Assembly (NCBI GenBank): GCA_046328335.1
Contig: JAXLWU010000009.1
Location: 62,001-126,000, forward strand
Reading direction: 5' to 3'
Length of the DNA stretch: 64,000 nt
Origin: JACCXM01 sp046328335
GTDB taxonomy: Bacteria; Chloroflexota; Chloroflexia; Thermomicrobiales; UBA6265
This document shows, one piece after another, positions 53,604 through 62,384 of this stretch (within the stretch, counting starts at the first letter, position 1; every line of letters begins with the position of its first letter). The position numbers were made by a program, and so were the translations under genes. The notes below the pieces were generated by a model. It did not search any database. It was not told the origin of the DNA and saw only the letters and a program-made list of their open reading frames with translations.

Positions 53604-53972
53604 GACCATACGCCCGCACAGGATCCAAGCAGGTAGGCAACGCACGCTCGAGGTTCGGCGCCGCGGTCAGGAGCACAGGCGACGCAGGCGTTCCCCGAGT
53701 CCAAGGTTTGCGCCAAATGCCCAATGTTGCGCACGCACCCTCCTATCGAATGATCACGGCGGCACGACCCTTGCCCTGATCCCGCATTCATCCAAATGTC
53801 ATTTCATGGTTCCTGTCCGGCTTTTGACACCCGCCCGGTCTCCTCATTGGCAGTCCTGGCCGGCGATCGCCGTTACCGTGAAACCACAGAGCGGGAATCG
53901 CTCAGACGGATCGGTGCCAACGATGGCCGATCCGGGCCATCGTCAGCATCCAAGGAAAGGAAGGAGCACGAC
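53604..53972. other. 369-base gap, no gene recognised
   Basis: A perfect TTGACA lies at 53824-53829 but no matching -10 follows at 16-18 bases. A promoter for the downstream small gene is likely nearby but cannot be pinned down. No hairpins or RNA genes were seen. Confidence 0.35.
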
Positions 53973-54263
53973 ATGACACGCCAGGCCATAACCACCGAGG
54001 CCGAGTTAATGCGATCGGCCATGCGCGGCACACTGCCCCGCCGGGCACTCATCCGCCGTGGATTGCGTGCCGGTCTCGGCGTGGCGGCAGTCGCCGCGCT
54101 GGGATTGACCCCGCGCGCTGCTCATGCCGCCGCCGCGGCGACCACCTCGATTCCACCGAATTGCATCTACGTCTGCTGCGACGGCACATGCAATTCCTGG
54201 AAGATGTGCCTCAAGTGCGTCGAGTGGCCGAAACCGAAGACCGCGTCGGTCGCGACCCGCTGA
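53973..54263 (+). CDS. Small exported cysteine-rich peptide
   Basis: A 96-residue protein. Residues 1-53 form a twin-arginine-rich export leader (RRALIRRGLRAGLGVAAVAA, ending AAHA). The predicted mature part is only about 43 residues with six cysteines: NCIYVCCDGTCNSWKMCLKC, then VEWPKPKTASVATR. The spacing is C-x3-CC-x3-C-x5-C-x2-C. This could be disulphide-bonded, metal-binding or processed. ATG 53973 follows AAGGAAAGGAAGGAG, a strong ribosome-binding site. No family was recognised. Confidence 0.7.
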   Translation: MTRQAITTEAELMRSAMRGTLPRRALIRRGLRAGLGVAAVAALGLTPRAAHAAAAATTSIPPNCIYVCCDGTCNSWKMCLKCVEWPKPKTASVATR

Positions 54264-54425
54264 GCGAATAGACCCCGCTATCCAACCTGTCAGGAATTCG
54301 GCTTGATCCTGGGCGTCGCGTGCCACTGGCCATCGCCACTGCGTGCGAGGTCCATGTCTCGTAAGCAATGAAACGTTCCTTACAATGAAGGGTGCAATCA
54401 ATCGTTCGGCAAGGACCCCGAGCCG

Positions 54426-54680
54426 GTGACCTCGGGTCAGGCCCGCGACCAGGCACATACCCTTCCCCACCCGCTCACGCCGCTTGTCGGCCGTGAGCGG
54501 GAAACGGTTGCGGCGCGCGAAATCTTGCGCCGGAGTGACACGCGCCTGCGTACGCTGACAGGTCCCGAAGGTGAAGCTCGCACCGGACTCACTTCCAGAT
54601 GGAAGGGTTCGGCTCGTCGGTCGTCTGAAACTGAAGATGGCCTGTTCGGCCGACGACTTCCGCCAATATCTTCACAATGA
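54426..54680 (+). pseudogene. Remnant of an ATPase-LuxR regulator gene
   Basis: GTG 54426 opens a frame reading HPLTPLVGRERETVAAREIL, then RRSDTRLRTLTGPEGEART. This matches the start of the intact regulators at 39783 and 45341 (PRTSLVGRDEELAAARAFLL, then LTLTGPGGVGKTR) up to Walker A, whose GVGKT has decayed to GEART. After this point similarity ends and nothing of the remaining 700 residues is found. A possible -10-like TACAAT lies at 54381. A truncated, decayed copy is the best explanation. Confidence 0.6.
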
Positions 54681-54780
54681 CATTCCTGCCGCACTGCATT
54701 GGTACCGCTCGGACGCGAATTCCCTGTCGCCATCAGTAGTGAACTCGGATCCAGCAGGAATAGCAGGCACGCGGGAAAGG

Positions 54781-54808
54781 TTGACAGGGACCCGAGTTGT
54801 CGTAACAT
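54781..54808 (+). promoter_or_regulatory. Sigma-70-type promoter for the beta-helix protein gene
   Basis: A perfect TTGACA (54781-54786), a 16-base spacer and TAACAT (54803-54808, four of six). The expected start near 54815 leaves a leader of about 140 bases to GTG 54956. Confidence 0.55.
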
Positions 54809-54955
54809 GATGAGTGCAACTCAGATAGCACGCCTTCTGGCGGGCATTCGGATCGTCTCCGAGCTCTGTCGCCCGATCTGCTGGCTCCTGCTGGATGTTG
54901 AAGCCCCTTGCCGGGTACGCCCGCTGCCCGGCGCTTCGTGGTGGAGGTCCGATTC

Positions 54956-56668
54956 GTGGATGACGCTCGGTTCGATGCGGTGACCCGCGCTCTGGGCGCT
55001 GGCGCGAGCCGGCGCGGTGTGCTCAGCCTGCTGGCGGGAATCACCGGGCTCGGTCTGGTCGAGGTGACCGCCAAGCCGCGCAAACGGAAGCCCTCCGAGC
55101 GCGCGACGGATACCAGCGGTAAGCAGCACCAGCAGCATCGCGTCCACAGCGCCGGGTCCAGGGCGAGCGCGGTTTGCGCGGCCGCCGGTACTCGCGTCTG
55201 CAATCTCAACCAGGCGAAAGCGGGCCGCAACCTGAGTGGATGTGACTACGCCGAAGCGGGACTTGTTGGCGTGCCGCTCAACGGCACGAACCTGTCGGAG
55301 GCGAACCTTCGCGGCGCTCGCCTGATCGCGGCGAATATCTCCGGCGCCAATCTGCGCGACACTTGCCTCAGCGGCGCGAGACTGACCGATGCCTCGCTGA
55401 AAGGCGCGAATCTTGGCGGCGCTGATCTCAGTGGAGCCTCGTTGTGCGGGGCCAACCTCCGCGGCACGAACCTTTCCTCCTCCCAACTTGCCGGAACGAC
55501 TGTTTGCTGCAGCACGATGCTGCCGAACGGGAAATCGGCCGCGCCTTGCCCATCGGGAAGAACCTGCTGCGGCCACGGCTGTGCCGATCTCAAGATCGAT
55601 ACTGCCGATTGCGGCAAGTGCGGCAACGTCTGCGCCAGGGGACAGATCTGCTGTAGCGGCAAGTGCGTCGCCCAGCGCGCGGGGAACCTGTGCGAATTGG
55701 GTGAAGCGGCCTGCGCCCCGGACACCGAAGATCTGCAGGCGGCGATCGATGGCACACCGGAGTACGGCACGCTGCAACTCTGCGCCGGCAGCTGGACGCT
55801 GATCGACACGGTCCTGATCGGCAAGAGCATCACCATCATCGGCGCCGCGCCACCCTATACCACCACGATCACGGCGCAGGCGCAGAACTCCCAATTGGGG
55901 ATCCAACTCTTCGGCATCCGCTCGTCGGCGCGGGTATCGCTGCAAAACCTGCAATTAGTCGGTGGATTCGCCGAGCAGGGCGCCGGGATCTTCAACCAGG
56001 GTGATCTCACCATCGCCGATTGCCAGATCGGGAACAACCAGGGCGTGCTCGGCAGCGGAATCTACAACGAGGGCACGCTCCACATGATTCGGGGTCAGGT
56101 GAGCGGCAACACCACGGACAACATCTACGACGAGAGGAACCCAGGCACCATCGGCGCAGGCGGCCTCTACAACGACGAGGGGACCGTGCTCACGGAAGGC
56201 ACCGTCTTCTCAGGAAATCTCGGCGGCCTCTTTGGCGATCCCGATAACGACGCTACCGGCTATGGCGGAGGCATCTACAACTACTTTGGGACCGTTACCC
56301 TCAAATCCGGAACTTCGCTGCAAAACAACCAGGCCAACTACGAGGGCGGCGGCATCTTCAACGAGCAAGGCGCCGTGTATGTCTACGGCAGCACCCTGAG
56401 CGGCAACGCGGCCGGCGATGCCGCGGGACAAGAGGGGTACGGTGGCGGGATTTACCTCGACGGCGGCCGGCTCCTTCTCGATGCCAACGCCAAAGTCAGC
56501 GGCAACACGGCTCGTGACAGTGGCGAAGGCGGTGGGGTTTACCTCGAGGACAACACGATCAACCGAGTGATCTCCTCGGTAACGATCCCGAAGAACGTGG
56601 TGACCGGCAACGCGCCGGACAATGTCGCCTGTAATGCCTACGCCCGCAGCGATGGTTGGTGCAGTTGA
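54956..56668 (+). CDS. Secreted pentapeptide/STIG1-like/beta-helix protein
   Basis: A 570-residue exported protein in four parts. The leader, DDARFDAVTRALGAGASRRG then VLSLLAGITGLGLVEV, matches the leader of the cysteine-rich protein at 34816. Residues about 75-165 have pentapeptide repeats (NLSEANLRGARLIAANISGA, ADLSGASLCGANLRGTNL). Residues about 180-225 form a STIG1-like cysteine unit (ADCGKCGNVCARGQICCSGK). The remainder is a right-handed beta-helix with GGGIYN-type turns. Such proteins are often surface adhesins. GTG 54956 is 8 bases after GGAGG; the longer frame is not needed. Confidence 0.85.
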   Translation: MDDARFDAVTRALGAGASRRGVLSLLAGITGLGLVEVTAKPRKRKPSERATDTSGKQHQQHRVHSAGSRASAVCAAAGTRVCNLNQAKAGRNLSGCDYAEAGLVGVPLNGTNLSEANLRGARLIAANISGANLRDTCLSGARLTDASLKGANLGGADLSGASLCGANLRGTNLSSSQLAGTTVCCSTMLPNGKSAAPCPSGRTCCGHGCADLKIDTADCGKCGNVCARGQICCSGKCVAQRAGNLCELGEAACAPDTEDLQAAIDGTPEYGTLQLCAGSWTLIDTVLIGKSITIIGAAPPYTTTITAQAQNSQLGIQLFGIRSSARVSLQNLQLVGGFAEQGAGIFNQGDLTIADCQIGNNQGVLGSGIYNEGTLHMIRGQVSGNTTDNIYDERNPGTIGAGGLYNDEGTVLTEGTVFSGNLGGLFGDPDNDATGYGGGIYNYFGTVTLKSGTSLQNNQANYEGGGIFNEQGAVYVYGSTLSGNAAGDAAGQEGYGGGIYLDGGRLLLDANAKVSGNTARDSGEGGGVYLEDNTINRVISSVTIPKNVVTGNAPDNVACNAYARSDGWCS

Positions 56669-56697
56669 TGGTCGTCGCACGCTAATAACTGGCAAGG

Positions 56698-56724
56698 CCC
56701 CGCTCCCGCCTCACGGGAGCGGGG
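56698..56724. terminator. Bidirectional terminator between convergent genes
   Basis: CCCCGCTCCCG and CGGGAGCGGGG pair over 11 bp around CCTCA, with GG/CC extending across a one-base bulge. It lies between the beta-helix gene (+, ends 56668) and the M81 gene (-, ends 56747), so it can serve both. Confidence 0.8.
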
Positions 56725-56746
56725 GCCAATGAGAGGCAGCGCGTCG

Positions 56747-58219
56747 CTACTCCCAGGTGACCGTATCGTCCAGCGGCCAGAGTGAACGGGAGAGACGGCG
56801 GTACGGCTGCTGGGCGAGATTGCTGGTGGTGGCGCCGGGGGGATCGGCGCGGATGATCTCGCCCGCCAGCGGCGCGAACCCGGCCCGGAAATGCTGCGTC
56901 GATTTCAGCGCGACCAACTTACAGCGGGTGACATCGATGCCGTGCAGCCGGAAGACCTCGTCGTCGAAAGTCTGCGAGCGGACGGACGCCACCAGGACAT
57001 CGACGTTCCCAATCACCAGCCGCGCCATCAGGCCGAGATCGACCAGTCCGCCCGCGCCCATCGGCGTCGTCAACCGGAAGAGGCCATCGGTCAGGCACTT
57101 CACGTAGGCGTCCGCCGCGATCGGCTCGCCGTGCATGTCGTCCGTCTTGCCACCGAGGCGGACCTGGATCACTGAACCGACGCCCGCCTCGTGCGCCTGC
57201 CGCGCCACCTCTGGATCCGCAATGAACCCGAAGCAGGTATCGGGAGCGTTCGCCTCGATCAGGGCGCGCAGCAGGTGGGTGCCGTCACCCGGCGCGCCGC
57301 CGCCCGGATTGTCGGAAACCTCCGCGATCACCACCGGCCGCGCCGGAGAGGCCAGCGCCAGGCGCACCGCCTCCGCGGCGCCGGGCAATTGATCGCGGAA
57401 CTCTTCCCGCATCTCCCAGACCTGTCGCGCCACCGCACGCGCCGCTTCCCGGGCGAGCGCCGGGTCACCGTCGGCGGTGGCCACCACCGACGTGCGCGCC
57501 ATTGGCACATCGGTGTGGGGAAACCCATGCGCCAGCGCGCAATCGATGATCCCTGGACGGTCTTCCTGCGCGAAGCAGGCGCGGTTGATCGTCTGCGCCG
57601 GACCGCCCATGGTGGTCGCCGGGGGCAGCAGCATCGGCAACAGTTCGAGATGCATTATTGGGTGCAACGCACCGCGGACCATCGCCACGGCAATCTCGAT
57701 CGCCTCGACCCCTCGCTCGTACATGTCGATGTGCGGATATTCGTGACAATTGAGCAGCACGTCCGCGTGCTCGACCATCGCCGGGGTGAGATTGCCATGC
57801 AGATCGAGGGTCACCACGATCGGAATGTCGTTTCCGACAATGGCGCGGAGTTCGCCCAGCAACGTCCCTTCCAGATCGTCAATCCCCTCCGCCGTCCCGG
57901 CGCCATGGAGCGACAGGCAGATGGCGTCGAGGTCACCCGCGGCCCGAATTCCGGCAAAGAGTCGGTCGCGGATCTCCTCGTACGCCGCCCGCGCGATCGT
58001 CGCCGACGGTTCGGCGGTAGTGGCGATGGTCGGCACGAGGTCGATCCCCAGGCGCGCCGCGGCGGCGATCATTCCGCCCAGGCTGTCGCGAACGCCGCGA
58101 TGGGCGGTCAGCACATCCTCGCCGCTCTCCCACTGCTTGGCCTGAAAGGCGGATACGCCGGTCAGTCCCGGCCGGAACGTATTGGTCTCGTGAGAGAACT
58201 CCCCGATGGCGATGCGCAC
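56747..58219 (-). CDS. M81-family metallopeptidase (microcystinase C/MlrC-like)
   Basis: A 490-residue MlrC-type protein of usual length. It begins RIAIGEFSHETNTFRPG and has ICLSLHGAGTAEG near residue 107, TLDLHGNLTPAMV near 140, NCHEYPHIDMYERG near 158 (probable metal ligands), and SDNPGGGAPGDGTHLLRAL near 300. MlrC cleaves linearised microcystin, but most members act on unknown peptides. GTG 58219 is 6 bases after GGAGGAC; a longer frame to 58261 has no ribosome-binding site. Divergent from the ThDP-enzyme gene. Confidence 0.92.
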   Translation of the reverse strand: MRIAIGEFSHETNTFRPGLTGVSAFQAKQWESGEDVLTAHRGVRDSLGGMIAAAARLGIDLVPTIATTAEPSATIARAAYEEIRDRLFAGIRAAGDLDAICLSLHGAGTAEGIDDLEGTLLGELRAIVGNDIPIVVTLDLHGNLTPAMVEHADVLLNCHEYPHIDMYERGVEAIEIAVAMVRGALHPIMHLELLPMLLPPATTMGGPAQTINRACFAQEDRPGIIDCALAHGFPHTDVPMARTSVVATADGDPALAREAARAVARQVWEMREEFRDQLPGAAEAVRLALASPARPVVIAEVSDNPGGGAPGDGTHLLRALIEANAPDTCFGFIADPEVARQAHEAGVGSVIQVRLGGKTDDMHGEPIAADAYVKCLTDGLFRLTTPMGAGGLVDLGLMARLVIGNVDVLVASVRSQTFDDEVFRLHGIDVTRCKLVALKSTQHFRAGFAPLAGEIIRADPPGATTSNLAQQPYRRLSRSLWPLDDTVTWE

Positions 58220-58400
58220 GCCTTGTCCTCCAGATGACGATGCTGACACCCACGCCCACAATCCTATCCGGTTTTCCCACGTCAGCAGTCCCAGCGAGAA
58301 CCGCGAATTTTCGATAGGCTGACAAGCGCATCAGAGATCTCGAAAGGATCGTCACCAACGCTCGTCGGACACTCGTCATCGGTGGCAGAGGAGGGACGCT

Positions 58401-60044
58401 ATGGACATGACGGTTGCGGCGGTGGTGGCGGAGATTCTGAAACGGGAGGGTGTCGATGTCCTCATTGGCTACCCCGTCAACAACCTCATCGAGGCGGCGG
58501 CAATGGCCGATATCCGGACGGTCATGGTGCGCCAGGAGCGGGTCGGGCTGCACATGGCCGACGCGCTCAGCCGGGTCACCTCCGGCGACCACATCGGCGT
58601 GTTCACCATGCAATTCGGGCCGGGGACGGAAAACGCCTTCGGCGGCGTCGCCCAGGCCTACGGCGACTCATCCCCGATCCTGGTCCTCCCCGGCGGCTAT
58701 CCACGCACGGCGACCAACGTGGCGCCGAACTTCAACGCGTTCCTGAACTTCCAACACGTTACCAAGTCGGTCGAACAGGTAACCGTCCCCGATGCCATCC
58801 CCGATGCCATGCGGCGGGCGTTCACACTGGTCAAGAACGGGCGTCCTCGCCCGGTGATGGTCGAGATTCCGCACGACCTGATCGATGCCCCGGTTGCGGG
58901 TCCACTCGTGTATTCGCCCACGCCCCGGGTGCGCTCGGGGCCCGATCCCGCGGACGTCGAGCGAGTGGCTACGGTCCTCGTTGCGGCAACACGACCGGTG
59001 ATCTACGCCGGTCAGGGCGTCCATTACGCCAAGGCCTGGCCGCAACTCCAGGCCCTGGCAGAACTGCTGGAAGCCCCAGTCACCACCAGTCTGGCCGGGA
59101 AGAGCGCCTTCCCCGAAACACACCCGCTGTCGCTTGGCTCCGGAGGCCGGGCCATTCCGCAACCGGTCCACCAGTTCCTCGCCAAATCCAACGTCATCTT
59201 CGGCATCGGCTGCAGCTTTGTCGGAACGGCCTATGCGGTGAAGATTCCGGCCGGGAAGACGATCATCCACGCCACGCTCGATCCGGACGATATCAACCGC
59301 ACCGTGCCGGTCGACTACGCGCTCGTCGGCGACGCCGCGCTGACGCTCGATGCGCTGGTGGAGGCGGTCCGGGACCGCCTGGGCACCAAGCCGCGCGGGC
59401 GGCGAGCGGCGGTCACCGCCGAGATCGTCGCCTCGCGTAAGGAATGGCTCGCCCGCTGGCAGCCGAAACTGGCTTCGGACGCCACGCCACTCTCGCCCTA
59501 TCGCGTCATCGCCGAGCTGATGCGCACGGTCGATATGGCGAATACGATCATCACCCACGACGCCGGCAGCCCGCGCGACCAACTCTCGCCGTTCTGGGTT
59601 TGCGAGACGCCACTCTCCTATCTCGGCTGGGGCAAGACCACGCAACTCGGCTACGGCCTCGGGTTGGCGATGGGCGCCAAACTCGCCAGGCCGGACAAAC
59701 TCTGCATCAACGTCTGGGGCGATGCGGCGATCGGCTTCACCGGGATGGACTTCGAAACCGCGGTGCGGGAACGGTTGCCGATTCTCTCCGTGCTGTTCAA
59801 CAACTTCTCGATGGCGATCGAGTTGCCGATCATGGCAGTCGCCACCGAGAAATACCGCTCGACCGACATCAGCGGTGACTACGCCGCGTTCGCCCGCGCC
59901 CTTGGCGGGTACGGCGAGCGCGTGACCGAGCCGGGCGAAATCGTGCCGGCGATTCGGCGCGCGATTCGCCAGACCGAGGCGGGAACGCCGGCGCTGCTGG
60001 AATTCATCACCGCCAAGGAAATCGAATACTCACTCTTCCCCTAG
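58401..60044 (+). CDS. Thiamine-diphosphate-dependent enzyme (acetolactate synthase-like fold)
   Basis: A 547-residue ThDP enzyme with three domains. The N-terminal Pyr domain has the catalytic Glu in VRQERVGLHMADALSR near residue 50. The central domain starts near 195 (VATVLVAATRPVIYAGQGVH). The C-terminal PP domain has the ThDP/Mg motif GDAAIGFTGMDFETAVRERL near 440 and LFNNFSM. The family's GDG is GDA here. It could be a decarboxylase, carboligase or oxidase. ATG 58401 follows GAGGAGGG. The NHL-propeller and amidase genes follow. Confidence 0.92.
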   Translation: MDMTVAAVVAEILKREGVDVLIGYPVNNLIEAAAMADIRTVMVRQERVGLHMADALSRVTSGDHIGVFTMQFGPGTENAFGGVAQAYGDSSPILVLPGGYPRTATNVAPNFNAFLNFQHVTKSVEQVTVPDAIPDAMRRAFTLVKNGRPRPVMVEIPHDLIDAPVAGPLVYSPTPRVRSGPDPADVERVATVLVAATRPVIYAGQGVHYAKAWPQLQALAELLEAPVTTSLAGKSAFPETHPLSLGSGGRAIPQPVHQFLAKSNVIFGIGCSFVGTAYAVKIPAGKTIIHATLDPDDINRTVPVDYALVGDAALTLDALVEAVRDRLGTKPRGRRAAVTAEIVASRKEWLARWQPKLASDATPLSPYRVIAELMRTVDMANTIITHDAGSPRDQLSPFWVCETPLSYLGWGKTTQLGYGLGLAMGAKLARPDKLCINVWGDAAIGFTGMDFETAVRERLPILSVLFNNFSMAIELPIMAVATEKYRSTDISGDYAAFARALGGYGERVTEPGEIVPAIRRAIRQTEAGTPALLEFITAKEIEYSLFP

Positions 60045-60105
60045 TCAAGTGGGGATTCGGGACGCCCAGATGGCAGAGCAGAACGAAAAGGAGCGACGCA
60101 ACTCG

Positions 60106-60954
60106 ATGACGCGAACGGAGTTTGTGGTCACCCTCGGCGAGCAGCAATACGCCGTCGAGCGGCCGTGGGGAACGCTGCCCGCGGGAATGGCGTTGCGCTC
60201 GCTCAGCCACGTTGCGGTCGATTCGATGGGCAACGTCTACGTTTACCAGCGAAGTGACCCGCCGCTGGTGGTCTTTGCGCCGGATGGACGCTATCTCCGT
60301 TCCTGGGGCACCGCGGTCATCGCCGACGCGCACGGAATTTTCATCAGCGACGACGACCGCATTTACCTGATCGACCGCGACGCCCACCAGATCCTCGTCT
60401 TCGATACAGAGGGCGAATTGCTTTTTGCGATCGGCGAGCGCCACCGGCCGCGCCACGCGGCGCCGTTCAATCACCCCACCGATCTCGCCGTGGCGGCGGA
60501 CGGGGAAATCTACGTCAGCGATGGCTACGGCAATTCGTGCGTCCATCGCTTCGCCCCCGATGGCGAGTGGCTCCAGTCGTGGGGCCGCCCGGGCGCCGGA
60601 CCGGGGGAGTTCACCACGCCGCATGCCGTCTGGATCGATACCGAAAACCGCGTGCTGATTGCCGACCGCGAGCACAACCGGGTGCAACTGTTCACCCGGG
60701 ACGGTCAGTTTCTGGATGCCTGGGGCGATTTCTATCACCCGATGGATATTTATGGAGACGCCTCGGGCGCGATTTATGTGACCGATCAGATTCCGCGCCT
60801 GAGCCGGTTGGACCGAGATGGCCGTCTCTCCGGGCGCTGTCGACCGGTACTCTACGGCGCGCACGGCATCTGGGGAGACGCGGCGGGCAACATCTTCCTG
60901 GCAGAAACGCCGCCGATGCACCAGATCACCCGCCTCGTGCCGATTGGACAATAG
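60106..60954 (+). CDS. NHL-repeat beta-propeller protein
   Basis: A 282-residue propeller of about six blades. Typical repeats are SLSHVAVDSMGNVYVYQRSD, HGIFISDDDRIYLIDRDAHQ, NHPTDLAVAADGEIYVSDGY, FTTPHAVWIDTENRVLIADR and HGIWGDAAGNIFLAE. There is no signal peptide, so it is probably cytoplasmic. Members include peptidyl-alpha-hydroxyglycine lyases and lactonases, but no catalytic set is clear. ATG 60106 is preferred because homologous sequence begins there; ATG 60070 and GTG 60049 are possible. It follows the ThDP gene by about 60 bases. Confidence 0.82.
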   Translation: MTRTEFVVTLGEQQYAVERPWGTLPAGMALRSLSHVAVDSMGNVYVYQRSDPPLVVFAPDGRYLRSWGTAVIADAHGIFISDDDRIYLIDRDAHQILVFDTEGELLFAIGERHRPRHAAPFNHPTDLAVAADGEIYVSDGYGNSCVHRFAPDGEWLQSWGRPGAGPGEFTTPHAVWIDTENRVLIADREHNRVQLFTRDGQFLDAWGDFYHPMDIYGDASGAIYVTDQIPRLSRLDRDGRLSGRCRPVLYGAHGIWGDAAGNIFLAETPPMHQITRLVPIGQ

Positions 60955-61001
60955 AGGTGCGGGCAGGAGTTGCTTGGCACGGGGAACCGCCAACGGGAAC
61001 C

Positions 61002-61063
61002 GGGCACGGCATGCCGTGCCCCTGCCAGGCGCGTGCGTAGGGTGCTTCGCTTGCATCGCCCGC
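61002..61063. repeat. Family A palindrome plus family B repeat
   Basis: GGGCACGGCATGCCGTGCCC at 61002-61021 is a perfect 20-base palindrome matching those at 30573 and 30641. Next, a 28-base block at 61036-61063 begins CGTAGGGTGC and ends TCGCCCGC; it recurs at 62228-62255 with three differences. Both lie in the 268-base gap between NHL and acetamidase genes. Confidence 0.7.
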
Positions 61064-61222
61064 AGTCCTCACCGCATGGTCGAAGGGCTGGGCGGAAATG
61101 AACGACCAACTGCCGCCGCGCCAGGGGCGGCTCACCATCATGAGGATGACCCGGCTACTCATGCTGAACACACAACCTGGACCGAATTGGTATCCGAAAG
61201 AAGTTTGGAACAGGAGATGACG

Positions 61223-62131
61223 ATGCTGCGCATCCCGCGCGATCAGTTGACCTACGAATTCTCGGCCAGTTCCACCCCGGTGGCGCGAATCAAACCCGGT
61301 ACCCGCTTCGTGGTGGAGACGCACGACACCTCGAGTGGCCGGGTTCACCGCGCTGAGGACATGCCCGGCTTCGTCAAGGTGCGCGATCCCAGGAAGGTCA
61401 ACCCCGCCGCCGGTCCGCTCTACATCGAGGGCGCGGAACCGGGCGACGATCTCGTGGTCACCATCGAAGAGATCCGGTTGCTACCCTACGGGTTCGTCCG
61501 CGTCATCGCTGGGGCCGGGGTCCTGCAGGACGATATCGCGCAGGACGGCGTGCTCATGGCCCGCATCGATGGCGATCACGTCGTGCTCGGCGAGAAGATT
61601 CGCCTCCCGTTGCGGCCCATGGTCGGTGTGATCGGCACGGCGCCCGCCGAGGGGACGGTCTACACCGCCGCGCCCGGAACGCAGGGGAGCAACATCGACA
61701 TCAACCAGATCACGGTCGGCGCCAGCGTCCACCTGCCGGTCAACGTTCCCGGCGCCTTGCTCGCCATCGGCGATCTTCACGCCGCGATGGGTGACGGGGA
61801 AGTAAGCGGCACCGGGATCGAGATCGGCGGCGAGGTCACCGCCCGCGTCGACCTCGTCCCGGGCGCGGCCCCGGCCCGTCCCTGGATCGAGACGGCCGAC
61901 GACTGGATCACCACCGGCAACGCGCCAACACTCGAGGAATCTGTCGCGATCGCGGTCGAGGAACTGGTCCGGCTCCTGATGACGAAACTCGATCTCACCC
62001 GCACCGAGGCATTCCTGCTCGTCAGCGCCCGCGGCGATGTCCGTATCGGACAGTGCGCGCGCATCCGCGGTCTTGACACCACGGTCTACGCCATGTTTAC
62101 CAAGGCAGTGGAGCGGCTGCCGGGCAATTGA
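61223..62131 (+). CDS. Acetamidase/formamidase-family protein
   Basis: A 302-residue FmdA/AmdA-type amidase. Family features are FVVETHDTSSGRVHRAEDMP near residue 32, GPLYIEGAEPGDDLVVTIEE near 70, NIDINQITVGASVHLPVNVP near 155, and LLAIGDLHAAMGDGEVSGTG near 178. These zinc enzymes hydrolyse short amides to ammonia and acid. ATG 61223 is 6 bases after AGGAG; ATG 61217 would sit on the ribosome-binding site. It fits the amide-degrading theme of the cluster. Confidence 0.92.
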   Translation: MLRIPRDQLTYEFSASSTPVARIKPGTRFVVETHDTSSGRVHRAEDMPGFVKVRDPRKVNPAAGPLYIEGAEPGDDLVVTIEEIRLLPYGFVRVIAGAGVLQDDIAQDGVLMARIDGDHVVLGEKIRLPLRPMVGVIGTAPAEGTVYTAAPGTQGSNIDINQITVGASVHLPVNVPGALLAIGDLHAAMGDGEVSGTGIEIGGEVTARVDLVPGAAPARPWIETADDWITTGNAPTLEESVAIAVEELVRLLMTKLDLTRTEAFLLVSARGDVRIGQCARIRGLDTTVYAMFTKAVERLPGN

Positions 62132-62193
62132 AATTTCATTTTTTCGGATTGAGGGGCGGGCGAGGCAACTCATTCTGCCGAGGTTGGGAGCGC

Positions 62194-62255
62194 GGGCGAG
62201 GCAAGCCTCGCCCCTACGACAAGGTCTCGTAGGGTGCGACGCTTGCGTCGCCCGC
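62194..62255. repeat. Hairpin-forming repeat block (family B copy 2)
   Basis: GGGCGAGGC-AA-GCCTCGCCC is a 9-bp hairpin at 62194-62213. CTACGA/TCGTAG pairs at 62214-62219 and 62227-62232. The 28-base family B block follows at 62228-62255, itself with a GACGC/GCGTC hairpin. It lies in the 253-base gap between the convergent acetamidase and amidase genes and may terminate both. Confidence 0.65.
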
Positions 62256-62280
62256 TGCCCATGACCGCAGCGCCGCGATG

Positions 62281-62366
62281 GTGTCGTTCCGAACGGGAGC
62301 GAGGAACCTCGCTGACCGTCAGAATCGCCCCCAAGAACGAGGTCCCTCCTGCGGTCGGGACGACAC
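62281..62366. repeat. 86-base inverted-repeat element, copy 2 (family C)
   Basis: It starts GTGTCGTTCCGAACGGGAGC and ends GCGGTCGGGACGACAC. Its length is identical to copy 1 at 34305-34390, and the last 28 bases are identical. The termini are imperfect inverted repeats. It ends 19 bases before the amidase stop codon. Confidence 0.65.
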
Positions 62367-62384
62367 GACTATCGTCCAGGTGCG

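Noticed and set aside
52848..53645. 265-residue open frame on the - strand
   Set aside because: Composition is not protein-like, and the + strand carries a recognisable methyltransferase remnant here.
53824..53852. TTGACA as a promoter for the small cysteine-rich peptide gene
   Set aside because: The sequence at the expected -10 position (TTGGCA) does not match.
54956..56668. Pentapeptide repeats as a Qnr-type quinolone-resistance protein
   Set aside because: The repeat tract is only about 90 residues, follows an export leader and is joined to STIG1-like and beta-helix regions, unlike cytoplasmic Qnr proteins.
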